Positions 24,557 to 31,500 of a stretch of DNA of 64,000 bases are shown here, in pieces. Both the position numbers and the translations under genes were made by a program. The stretch lies in NCBI RefSeq assembly GCF_015751965.1, contig NZ_JADOVH010000001.1, positions 868,001 to 932,000 on the forward strand. Reading direction: 5' to 3'. The DNA comes from Frigoribacterium sp. CG_9.8. GTDB lineage: Bacteria > Actinomycetota > Actinomycetes > Actinomycetales > Microbacteriaceae. Below the pieces are notes generated by a model. That model did no database searches and was not told the origin of the DNA. It was given only the letters and a program-made list of their open reading frames with translations. Position 1 is the stretch's first letter. Each line of letters opens with the position of its first letter.

Positions 24557-25504
24557 TCAGACCGCGACGGTGACCGGTCGCGGATCGAGGTGGATACCCG
24601 CAATCATGCAGCGCACCGATCCGCCGGCAAGCTCGATGGTGGGGATGTCGAGCGGCAGTAGCGTGCACGACCGCTGGATGATCGCGAGCTGGTGTGGTCG
24701 CAGGGTATCGGCTGCTCGGCGCGACAGTGCGAGAACACGGCCACTCGGCGCGTGCAGCTCGATCGCGTTGCCGGCGAAGTCGCAGACCTGCTCGAAATCG
24801 AGGTCGATGACAACACGTCCGTGGGCGGTCAGTCGATCCACGACCTCGGCACGACGCGCCGGAGACTGGATGAGGTCAAGACCCACCAGCGCGAAGTCCG
24901 TGGCGATCCCCATCATTACGTTCGTGTGATAAACCGGCACACCCGACGGATCGACCGCATCGAAGACCATCGGTTCATAGCCGAAGTTCGTGCAGAACCG
25001 CTCGAGTGCGATTGGGTCGGCCCGGTGGGAGCGGGCGACGTATGCGACCCGCGACCCGTGGTCGAGCACGATCGCGCCGGTGCCCTCGAGAAATACATCG
25101 TCGAGTTCGAGGCCGGAATAATCGATCACATCCTGCACCCGGTACTCATTTTTCAGCATGTCGATCACATCCGACCGCCGCTCGCCGCGCCGGTTCGCCG
25201 CGTACATCGGATAGATCGCGACATGGCCGCCCGGATGGGTGGACATCCAGTTGTTGGGGAAGACACTGTCGGGCCGATCCGGGCTCTCGTCGTCGAAAAG
25301 ATGTACTCGGATGCCGGCGGCTGCAAGTGCCGAAGCTGCCCGTGTCACCTCGTCGTAGGCTGCGGTCGCGAGGGCGGCCATCAGCCGGGAGGACTGTGTC
25401 GCGGATCCCGCGATCTGGAACACGTTATCGTCCGCCGTGAGCGGGTTGGGCCGGAAGTGGTGCGGGCGCACGAGTACGACCGCCGACGGCGCTTGCACAG
25501 ACAC
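24557..25504 (-). CDS. ctlX: Citrulline hydrolase CtlX (amidinotransferase fold)
   Basis: Guanidino/ureido-hydrolase family protein of 315 residues, expected to hydrolyse citrulline to ornithine. It has PDSVFPNNWMSTHPGGHVAI (about residues 78-97), the catalytic Glu segment LEGTGAIVLDH, the His region VPVYHTNVMM, and the catalytic Cys in ELAGGSVRCMIAGIHL. GTG start at 25504, 5 nt after the ornithine cyclodeaminase stop on the same strand. Together the two would convert citrulline to proline. It is convergent with the SDR ending at 24552. Confidence 0.88.
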   Translation of the reverse strand: MSVQAPSAVVLVRPHHFRPNPLTADDNVFQIAGSATQSSRLMAALATAAYDEVTRAASALAAAGIRVHLFDDESPDRPDSVFPNNWMSTHPGGHVAIYPMYAANRRGERRSDVIDMLKNEYRVQDVIDYSGLELDDVFLEGTGAIVLDHGSRVAYVARSHRADPIALERFCTNFGYEPMVFDAVDPSGVPVYHTNVMMGIATDFALVGLDLIQSPARRAEVVDRLTAHGRVVIDLDFEQVCDFAGNAIELHAPSGRVLALSRRAADTLRPHQLAIIQRSCTLLPLDIPTIELAGGSVRCMIAGIHLDPRPVTVAV

Positions 25505-25509
25505 GGGTC

Positions 25510-26541
25510 TCAGCTGCCGACGGGGGAGAGTGCGCCGATCATGCCGAAGAGGTCCTTCGGGTTCTCCGGGGCCGCCACGAGGTCGATTTCCTCGAAGAAC
25601 TCGGTGCGGGCGACGGAGTCGCGCAGGTACCGTAGGGCGGAAAAGTCTTCGATCGCGAAACCGACCGAATCGAACAGGGTGATCTGATCGCGAGAGGTGC
25701 GGCCGGGCTCAGTTCCGACGATGACCTTCCAGAGTTCGGTCACCGGGAAGTCGGGTGCCATCTGCTGGATCTCACCCTCGACGCGGGTCTGCGGCGGGTA
25801 CTCGACGAAGACCGACGCCCGCTCGAGGATCGCGGCCTCGAGCTCGGTCTTGCCCGGGCAGTCGCCACCGATGGCGTTGATGTGCACACCGGGTACGACG
25901 AGGTCGCAGATCAGCACGGTTGCAAGGGCCTTGTCTGCGGTGCAGGTGGTGATGATGTCGGCGCCGGCCACCGCATCCGCTGCGCTCGTGGCTATGGTGA
26001 TCTCGAATCCGAGCGGTGCGAGGTTGCGCCGGAACTTCTCCATGGCCTCCGGGTCGGTGTCCCAGACGCGCAGGCGGTGGATGCCGAGGGCAGTCCGGAA
26101 TCCGAGGGCCTGGAATTCGGCCTGGCTACCGGCACCGATCATCGCCATAGTCGTGGAATCCGGTCGGGCCAGCTCTGCGGCCACCATCGCCGAGGTGGCG
26201 GCGGTGCGCAGAGCCGTGAGCAGGGTCATCTCGGCGAGCAGTGTTGGGTAGCCGTTGTGCACGTCGGCAAGAACGCCGAAGGCGGTCACAGTCTGGAACC
26301 CGCGTGCCGGGTTGGACGGGTGACCGTTGACGTATTTAAAGGCGTAGGTCTCATGGTCGCTGGTGGGCATCAGCTCGATGACGCCGAGCGGTGTGTGGTT
26401 CGCAACCCGCGCGGTCTTGTCGAAGCTCTCCCAGCGACGAAAGTCATCACGCAGGTAGCCGATCATGCCGCCGATGATGGTCTCGGGCCCCGTCGTCGTC
26501 GCCCAGCGCACCATGTTGCGAACATCCACAAAACGCGTCAT
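25510..26541 (-). CDS. Ornithine cyclodeaminase
   Basis: NAD-dependent deamination and cyclisation of ornithine to proline, 343 residues from ATG 26541 (GGAG 8 nt upstream). It belongs to the OCD/mu-crystallin family: NHTPLGVIELMP, EMTLLTALRTAATSAMVAA, the nucleotide-binding MIGAGSQAEFQALGF, INAIGGDCPGKTEL and the C-terminal ITLFDSVGFAIEDFSALRYL. It is first gene of an operon with CtlX and diverges from an Lrp-type regulator that probably senses an amino acid of the route. Confidence 0.93.
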   Translation of the reverse strand: MTRFVDVRNMVRWATTTGPETIIGGMIGYLRDDFRRWESFDKTARVANHTPLGVIELMPTSDHETYAFKYVNGHPSNPARGFQTVTAFGVLADVHNGYPTLLAEMTLLTALRTAATSAMVAAELARPDSTTMAMIGAGSQAEFQALGFRTALGIHRLRVWDTDPEAMEKFRRNLAPLGFEITIATSAADAVAGADIITTCTADKALATVLICDLVVPGVHINAIGGDCPGKTELEAAILERASVFVEYPPQTRVEGEIQQMAPDFPVTELWKVIVGTEPGRTSRDQITLFDSVGFAIEDFSALRYLRDSVARTEFFEEIDLVAAPENPKDLFGMIGALSPVGS

Positions 26542-26583
26542 GGGCGTCTCCACTTCGTTAGAAGACCAGCCTATGTCTCGGTG

Positions 26584-26624
26584 ATATGCACAAAGAATGA
26601 GCAGAGAGTAGATATTGTGCCTAT
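26584..26624. promoter_or_regulatory. Inverted repeat in the ocd/Lrp divergent region
   Basis: ATATGCACAAA (26584-26594) and TATTGTGCCTAT (26613-26624) are imperfect inverted repeats with shared core GCACAA/TTGTGC, about three helical turns apart. The AT-rich region and the adjacent Lrp-family gene make it a plausible regulator site. Confidence 0.4.
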
Positions 26625-26652
26625 TGATAACGCAGTCTGCTACCACTAGTAG

Positions 26653-26658
26653 TACATT
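26653..26658 (+). promoter_or_regulatory. Candidate -10 box for leaderless Lrp-regulator mRNA
   Basis: TACATT ends 6 nt before the second ATG (26665), which matches the usual Lrp N-terminus better than the ATG at 26659. Confidence 0.45.
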
Positions 26659-26664
26659 ATGTTC

Positions 26665-27096
26665 ATGCTCGCACTGGATGACCTCGACCGCAGCCTGCTC
26701 TCCGCCCTTCGTGAAGATGGCCGGGCATCCGTCGCATTCCTTGCGCGCACGCTGGGCGTGGCCCGGGCAACGATCAGCAGCCGACTCGAGCGGCTCGTGT
26801 CATCCGGCACCGTCGTTGGCTTCACCGTGCGGGTGCGGGACGAACTCGACCCGCTCACCATCCACGCAATCACCTCCATCGAAGTCGAGGGGCGCACCAC
26901 CAATCATGTGATCCAGCAGTTGCGCGGAATGCCCGAGATCAGCGCTCTGCACACCACGAACGGTGGGTGGGACCTCGTGGCCGAGCTGCGCACCGAGACC
27001 CTCTCCGACTTCGACCGAACGCTGGGGCAAATCCGTGCCATCGAGGGTGTGGTGAACAGCGAGACGAGCCTGCTGTTGAGTTCGGTGCTGCGGTAA
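26665..27096 (+). CDS. Lrp/AsnC family transcriptional regulator
   Basis: A 143-residue regulator. ATG 26665 gives MLALDDLDRSLLSALREDGR, the canonical Lrp start; ATG 26659 would add two residues. The HTH is ASVAFLARTLGVARATISSR, followed by the RAM ligand-binding fold (VRDELDPLTIHAITSIEVEG, then LHTTNGGWDLVAELRTE). It is divergent from ornithine cyclodeaminase-ctlX and is likely their local activator, as for amino-acid catabolic operons in this family. It is convergent with the acyl-CoA dehydrogenase ending at 27109. Confidence 0.93.
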   Translation: MLALDDLDRSLLSALREDGRASVAFLARTLGVARATISSRLERLVSSGTVVGFTVRVRDELDPLTIHAITSIEVEGRTTNHVIQQLRGMPEISALHTTNGGWDLVAELRTETLSDFDRTLGQIRAIEGVVNSETSLLLSSVLR

Positions 27097-27108
27097 CTGC
27101 AAGACGCT

Positions 27109-28314
27109 CTAGCGCCGACGCAGTTCGGCCTTGCCGAGGGACGACAGGTGCACTTCGTCCGGTCCGTCGGCGAGTCTCAGCGCGCGAGCTCCGGCGAACA
27201 TCTCGGCGATCGGATCGTCAGCGGTGAGTCCACCGCCCCCGTGCAGTTGGATCGCACGGTCGAGGATGTGCTGCACCGCCCGCGGCACGGCGATCTTGAT
27301 CGCCTGGATCTCGGTCATCGCGCCGGCATTGCCCACTGTGTCCATCAGCCAGGCGGTCTTCAGCACCAGCAGCCGCAGCGATTCGATGGAGATACGACTC
27401 TCGGCCAGCCATTCGCGCACCACACCCTGGTCGGCAAGCGGCCGCCCGAAGGCGACCCGGCTCTTCGCACGCTCGCGCATGAGATCCATAGTGTGCTCGG
27501 CCATGCCGAGCAGCCTCATGCAGTGATGGATGCGCCCGGGGCCGAGCCGCGCCTGCGCGATTTTGAATCCGTCGCCCTCTCCCGCAATGAGGTTGGTCGA
27601 GGGCACCCGGACTCCGTCGAAGAGCACCTCGGCGTGGCCACCGTGATCGCGGTCGTCGTAACCGAACACCGTGAGCGACCGAACGATCGTCACCCCCGGT
27701 GTGTCGCGGGGTACCAGGATCATGCTCTGTTGGCGATGCCGCGCGGCATTCGAGTCCGCCGTTGCCGTACGACCCATCACGATGAAGATCTCGGCCTCGG
27801 GATTCATCGCTCCGGTTGACCACCACTTGCGGCCGTCGATCAGATAGTCGTCACCGTCGCGGCGGATGCTGGTGGCGATGTTCGTGGCATCGGAGGAGGC
27901 GACGTCCGGTTCGGTCATACAGAAGGAGGATCGGATGCGGCCCTCGAGCAGCGGCGCCAGCCAGCGCTCCTTCTGGGCGGCCGTGCCGAACTCGGCGAGC
28001 ACCTCCATGTTGCCGGTGTCGGGAGCGGCGCAATTCAGCGCGATCGGGGCAAGCTTCGGGCTGCGCCCGGTGAGTTCGGCGACCGCCGCATACTGCAGGT
28101 TGGTGAGGCCTTCGGCGGGAAGGAACAGGTTCCACAAGCCGCGCGCCTGAGCTTCGGCCTGCAACTCGCGAACGATCGGACGAAGGTTCCAGTCATCCGG
28201 AGTCTTCGCCATTTGGGTCTCGAGCACGGCCTCGGCGGGGTAGACGCACTCGGTGAGGAAGGCGTTCATGCGGGCCACGAGGTCGATGGTGGTGGCATCC
28301 GGAGCGAAATCCAT
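27109..28314 (-). CDS. Acyl-CoA dehydrogenase, ACAD10/11-like
   Basis: FAD enzyme of 401 residues, last gene of a seven-gene operon. It has FCMTEPDVASSDATNI and RKWWSTGAMNPEAEIFIVMG, the flavin-binding middle, IQLHGGGGLTADDPIAEMFA, and near the end ADGPDEVHL (about residue 383). Ordinary acyl-CoA dehydrogenases carry YEGT with the catalytic Glu here; the change to ADGP is typical of the ACAD10/ACAD11 clade. The start overlaps the stop of an APH-type kinase gene (TGATG). In human ACAD10/11 such a kinase is fused to the dehydrogenase, and in the P. putida levulinate pathway a kinase and an ACAD-like protein isomerise 4-hydroxyacyl-CoA through a phosphate ester. A similar role is likely here. 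Confidence 0.9.
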   Translation of the reverse strand: MDFAPDATTIDLVARMNAFLTECVYPAEAVLETQMAKTPDDWNLRPIVRELQAEAQARGLWNLFLPAEGLTNLQYAAVAELTGRSPKLAPIALNCAAPDTGNMEVLAEFGTAAQKERWLAPLLEGRIRSSFCMTEPDVASSDATNIATSIRRDGDDYLIDGRKWWSTGAMNPEAEIFIVMGRTATADSNAARHRQQSMILVPRDTPGVTIVRSLTVFGYDDRDHGGHAEVLFDGVRVPSTNLIAGEGDGFKIAQARLGPGRIHHCMRLLGMAEHTMDLMRERAKSRVAFGRPLADQGVVREWLAESRISIESLRLLVLKTAWLMDTVGNAGAMTEIQAIKIAVPRAVQHILDRAIQLHGGGGLTADDPIAEMFAGARALRLADGPDEVHLSSLGKAELRRR

Positions 28315-29375
28315 CAGGGTGTCCTTTCGGTGAGTGAGCGAAGCCCCGCCCGTGCCAGGGGCGTGACGAGCCCGCCGATCGTGTCGAATCCGGGGCCAAC
28401 GGTCTCGCCGGCCTGGAAGCGCAGGTGGATTCCCTCGAGGATGATCGCGAGCTTGTAGGCGGCGAACGCCAGGTACCAGGACAGCTCGGGTATCGCGGTG
28501 CCGCGGGCGGCGGCGTAGGCGTCGAGCAACTCCGCGAAGCTCGGATAGCCGGCCCCCGGGTCGACAGCGCTCGCGGCGACGGCAGCCGCCTGTTCACTGA
28601 TGCTGCGGATGTCCCAGTACAGGCCGAGCAGGCCGAGATCGGTGAACGAGTCACCGATTGTCGCCATCTCCCAGTCGAGAATCGCGGCGATGCGCGGTCG
28701 GCCATCGGCGTCCACTTTTACGATGGCATTGTCGAGTCGGAAGTCTCCGTGCACGAGAGACGAGCTCACCGTGATCGGCACGTTGTCGCGCAGGGCAGCC
28801 TGAAGTGCATCGAGCTCTGGAAGCTCGCGGCTGCGGGATGCGTCGTATTGCGCACCCCATCGGCGCACCTGCCGCTCGAGGTATCCGGCCGCACGACCGA
28901 AATCCTCCAGCCCGACGGATGCCGGATCGATGGTGTGCAACTCGGCCAGGGTCGTGACGAGGTCGAGGCTCAACGTTCGCAGCTGCGCGGGGCTGAAGGG
29001 GGAGTTCGCTGCGGGAGAGGAGAGCACCTGTCCGTCGACGAGCCCCATGAGGTAGAACGGGGTACCGACGCCGGCGCTGCCATCGGTGTCATCCCGATAC
29101 AGCACGGCCTCTGGCACCGGTACCGTGCCGCCACCGAGTGCCGAGATCACCCGAAACTCCCGTGCCATATCGTGCGCGCTCGCCAACACGTGCCCGAGTG
29201 GCGGCCGACGAAGCACCAGTGGGGTCGGCCCGCCGAGCAGACGGTAGGTGAGGTTGCTCCGGCCGCCGGTAATCAGCGTCGCCTCGAGTCCTGACTCGCT
29301 GACGAGCTGCGGATGCTCCACCCGCAGCCAGGCCTCGAGCGCTGACGTGGCCAATCCGCGCGGTTCGCGGCTCAC
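28314..29375 (-). CDS. APH-family phosphotransferase, kinase domain of ACAD10/11 type
   Basis: A 353-residue kinase-like protein from GTG 29375, chosen because the frame upstream runs back into the thioesterase gene and GAGGG precedes this GTG. It has the nucleotide loop ITGGRSNLTYRL, VLRRPPLGHVLASAHDM, the catalytic loop LVHGDFRLDNAIV (about residue 205) and the metal-binding AILDWEMATIGD. These are hallmarks of the phosphotransferase group coupled to acyl-CoA dehydrogenases, not of drug-modifying enzymes. It overlaps the dehydrogenase gene by one base. A hydroxyacyl-CoA is the expected acceptor (inference). Confidence 0.88.
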   Translation of the reverse strand: MSREPRGLATSALEAWLRVEHPQLVSESGLEATLITGGRSNLTYRLLGGPTPLVLRRPPLGHVLASAHDMAREFRVISALGGGTVPVPEAVLYRDDTDGSAGVGTPFYLMGLVDGQVLSSPAANSPFSPAQLRTLSLDLVTTLAELHTIDPASVGLEDFGRAAGYLERQVRRWGAQYDASRSRELPELDALQAALRDNVPITVSSSLVHGDFRLDNAIVKVDADGRPRIAAILDWEMATIGDSFTDLGLLGLYWDIRSISEQAAAVAASAVDPGAGYPSFAELLDAYAAARGTAIPELSWYLAFAAYKLAIILEGIHLRFQAGETVGPGFDTIGGLVTPLARAGLRSLTERTP

Positions 29376-29385
29376 AGCACAACCC

Positions 29386-29817
29386 TCAGCATGCCGACAC
29401 CACCAGTTGGGCCTCGATGGCGTCGCGCACGGCCAACGGAATAGGCACGGGCCGCTGAGTAGCGGAGTCCACGAAGACATGCACGAACTGCCCGGTTGCC
29501 ACGAGGGATCCGGTGCTCTCGGCGTACAGACCGAGCTCCCAGGTGACGCTGGTCGTTCCGATCCGTCCCGCGCGAAGGCCGACCAGAAGCGACTCCGGGA
29601 ATGACACCGAGGCGAGATAGGTGCACGAGGACGAGACCACTACCGCCATCGCGGCATCCGCAGTGCTGCGGAGCCCGGCGGTCTCGATCAGCCAACTCGT
29701 GATGGTGGTGTCCATCGCCGCATAGTGAGTGGTGTTGTTGAGGTGGCCGTAGACGTCGTTATCGTTCCATCGCGTGTCGAAGACGCGACTGAAGCGATAG
29801 CCGTCGGGCACCATCAT
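29386..29817 (-). CDS. Hotdog-fold acyl-CoA thioesterase
   Basis: A 143-residue enzyme of the 4-hydroxybenzoyl-CoA thioesterase/FcbC-like group. The active-site region TRWNDNDVYGHLNNTTHYAAM (Asp and Asn near residue 20-27) is clear, followed by beta strands FPESLLVGLRAGRIG and GQFVHVFVD. ATG start at 29817. It lies within the seven-gene operon, 10 nt before the kinase and 27 nt after a membrane protein. It could release a free acid from a CoA thioester or recover CoA. Confidence 0.88.
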   Translation of the reverse strand: MMVPDGYRFSRVFDTRWNDNDVYGHLNNTTHYAAMDTTITSWLIETAGLRSTADAAMAVVVSSSCTYLASVSFPESLLVGLRAGRIGTTSVTWELGLYAESTGSLVATGQFVHVFVDSATQRPVPIPLAVRDAIEAQLVVSAC

Positions 29818-29844
29818 CGGGCGGCCGTCATCAGGCGCTCATCA

Positions 29845-30240
29845 TCAGGCGCTCAGGAACAGTGCCGCGAGCAGGGCGATATAGACCAGTACGAAGATTG
29901 TGGGCGTCACGAACCTTGGCACGGCGACCCAGCGTCGAGAGCCGATGATGCGAGTCGACAGGGCCGACGGTGCGACGATCGCACTGAGGTCGTCGATCAC
30001 CCCAAGGGCCTCGCCTGCTGCGGAGAGCTGAACGAGCGCGCCGAGAATACCGGAGGCGAGCAGGATGCCGGCGGCGGCGAGGCGCACGCTGGCTGGCGCG
30101 GTCGTGAGTCCAGCGCCAAGCAGGCCAATCGTCACGATCAGCAGAAAGATCGGCGCAACCTGCGAGGCGATGAGGTGAAGGCGCGATGTGATCCACAGGT
30201 CGATGAGGGATTTCTCGGTCAGTGAATGTTCTTCGGTCAT
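29845..30240 (-). CDS. Small three-span membrane protein in the catabolic operon
   Basis: Unknown, 131 residues from ATG 30240, overlapping the MaoC stop by 4 nt (ATGA). Three hydrophobic segments are visible: about residues 26-46 (VAPIFLLIVTIGLLGAGL), 52-72 (LAAAGILLASGILGALV), and 108-129 (VTPTIFVLVYIALLAALFL), with a polar loop between the last two. It might help uptake or anchor pathway enzymes, but there is no motif to support a function. Confidence 0.75.
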   Translation of the reverse strand: MTEEHSLTEKSLIDLWITSRLHLIASQVAPIFLLIVTIGLLGAGLTTAPASVRLAAAGILLASGILGALVQLSAAGEALGVIDDLSAIVAPSALSTRIIGSRRWVAVPRFVTPTIFVLVYIALLAALFLSA

Positions 30241-30740
30241 GAAGTTTCCTTTGCGGTATCAGCAGTCGTATTTGGGGCAATCGGAGTGGTGCCAGCGAAC
30301 AGCACGATCAGGTCCGCGATGAGAGCGGGCTTCGATTCGCCGTCGATCTCTACTGTTATTTTCACACCCACCCGCACGCCGAGGTTGACCACCTCGGCGC
30401 TCGTGACCGATGCGGATGCCCGCACCCGGGATCCGCTGCGCACCGGCTGCAGGAAACGCACACGATCGAGCCCGTAGTTGATGGCCATCTGCACATTGTG
30501 CACGTCGAGCAGCTGTGCGGTCAGTGGGGCGAGCAGCGACAGGGTGAGGTATCCGTGGGCGATGGTGCCGCCGAATGGACCGGTGGCTGCGCGCGCGGGA
30601 TCGACATGGATCCACTGCTCGTCACCCGTGGCACGCGCAAAGCTGTCGATGCGGTTCTGGTCGATCTCGAGCCACTCGGTGATGCCGAGATCCGTGCCAA
30701 CGGCACCAAGAAGCGCGGCCGGATTCGCGAAAGTCGTCAC
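30237..30740 (-). CDS. MaoC-like dehydratase (enoyl-CoA hydratase, R-specific)
   Basis: A 167-residue hotdog-fold protein. GTG 30740 lies 4 nt after the SDR stop; longer frames upstream run through that gene. The hydratase 2 motif is seen as ARATGDEQWIHVDPARAATG, with PFGGTIAHGYLTLSLL, and INYGLDRVRFLQPV follows. It adds water to trans-2-enoyl-CoA to give a (3R)-hydroxyacyl-CoA, or the reverse. The upstream SDR is the natural partner for the hydroxyacyl-CoA. Confidence 0.9.
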   Translation of the reverse strand: MTTFANPAALLGAVGTDLGITEWLEIDQNRIDSFARATGDEQWIHVDPARAATGPFGGTIAHGYLTLSLLAPLTAQLLDVHNVQMAINYGLDRVRFLQPVRSGSRVRASASVTSAEVVNLGVRVGVKITVEIDGESKPALIADLIVLFAGTTPIAPNTTADTAKETS

Positions 30741-30744
30741 GGTC

Positions 30745-31500
30745 TCAGGCCTTCGGCCCACCGGAGACGTACACGACCTGCCCGGAGACGAATCCGGCCT
30801 CTGACGAGCAGAAGAAGGATGCCATCGCGGCGACATCCTCCGGCTGGCCGACCCGGCGCACCGGGATTTCCTTCGCGGCACCCTCGAGGAAGGTTTCGAA
30901 GGTGATACCCATTCGGGTGGCGGTTGCGCGCAGCATGTCGCTGTCGATGAAGCCGGGGGCGATCGCATTGGCGGTCACTCCAAATGGTCCGAGCTCGATT
31001 GCGAGCGTCTTCGTGAGGCCCTGCAATCCGGCCTTCGCGGCGGAATAGTTGGCCTGTCCACGGTTGCCGAGGGCTGAGGTGCTCGACAGGTTGACCACGC
31101 GGCCCCACTTCGCCTCGACCTGGTGCTTTTGCACCTCGCGGCTCATCAGGAACGCTCCACGAAGGTGCACACCCATTACGGCATCCCAGTCGTCGTCGGT
31201 CATTTTGAAGAGCAGGTTGTCGCGCAGGATGCCGGCGTTGTTCACGAGGATGGTGGGAGCGCCGAGTTCGGCTGCGGTGCGAGCAACGGCACTCGCGACG
31301 GCGATGGCATCTGCGTCATCCGCTCCGATGCCGATGGCGCGCCCGCCGGATGCCACAATCTCGTCGACGGTGCTCGTGGTGTCTTCCTCGCGGAGGTCGA
31401 CCACCGCCACGGCGTAGCCGTCCGAGGCGAGGCGCTTCGAAATGGCGGCCCCGATTCCGCGGGCACCTCCCGTGACGATGGCGGTGCGTTGCTCGGTCAT
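30745..31500 (-). CDS. SDR, 3-oxoacyl-ACP/CoA reductase-like (FabG family)
   Basis: A 251-residue SDR from ATG 31500, overlapping the alcohol dehydrogenase stop by 4 nt. TGGARGIGAAISKRLASDGY, ILVNNAGILRDNLLFKMTD, catalytic Ser in NLSSTSA, YxxxK as YSAAK, and FVSGQVVYVSGGP are all present. The NNAGI-RDN block is typical of FabG-like enzymes in beta-oxidation operons. With the downstream MaoC protein it would interconvert enoyl-, 3-hydroxy- and 3-oxoacyl-CoA. Confidence 0.9.
   Translation of the reverse strand: MTEQRTAIVTGGARGIGAAISKRLASDGYAVAVVDLREEDTTSTVDEIVASGGRAIGIGADDADAIAVASAVARTAAELGAPTILVNNAGILRDNLLFKMTDDDWDAVMGVHLRGAFLMSREVQKHQVEAKWGRVVNLSSTSALGNRGQANYSAAKAGLQGLTKTLAIELGPFGVTANAIAPGFIDSDMLRATATRMGITFETFLEGAAKEIPVRRVGQPEDVAAMASFFCSSEAGFVSGQVVYVSGGPKA

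Noticed and set aside
24692-25687. 331-codon plus-strand frame opposite ctlX and ocd
   Set aside because: Opposite two recognisable enzymes; no motifs of its own.
28314-29375. Aminoglycoside resistance kinase
   Set aside because: Although the fold is APH-like, coupling to an ACAD10/11-type dehydrogenase and a beta-oxidation operon points to acyl-CoA metabolism.
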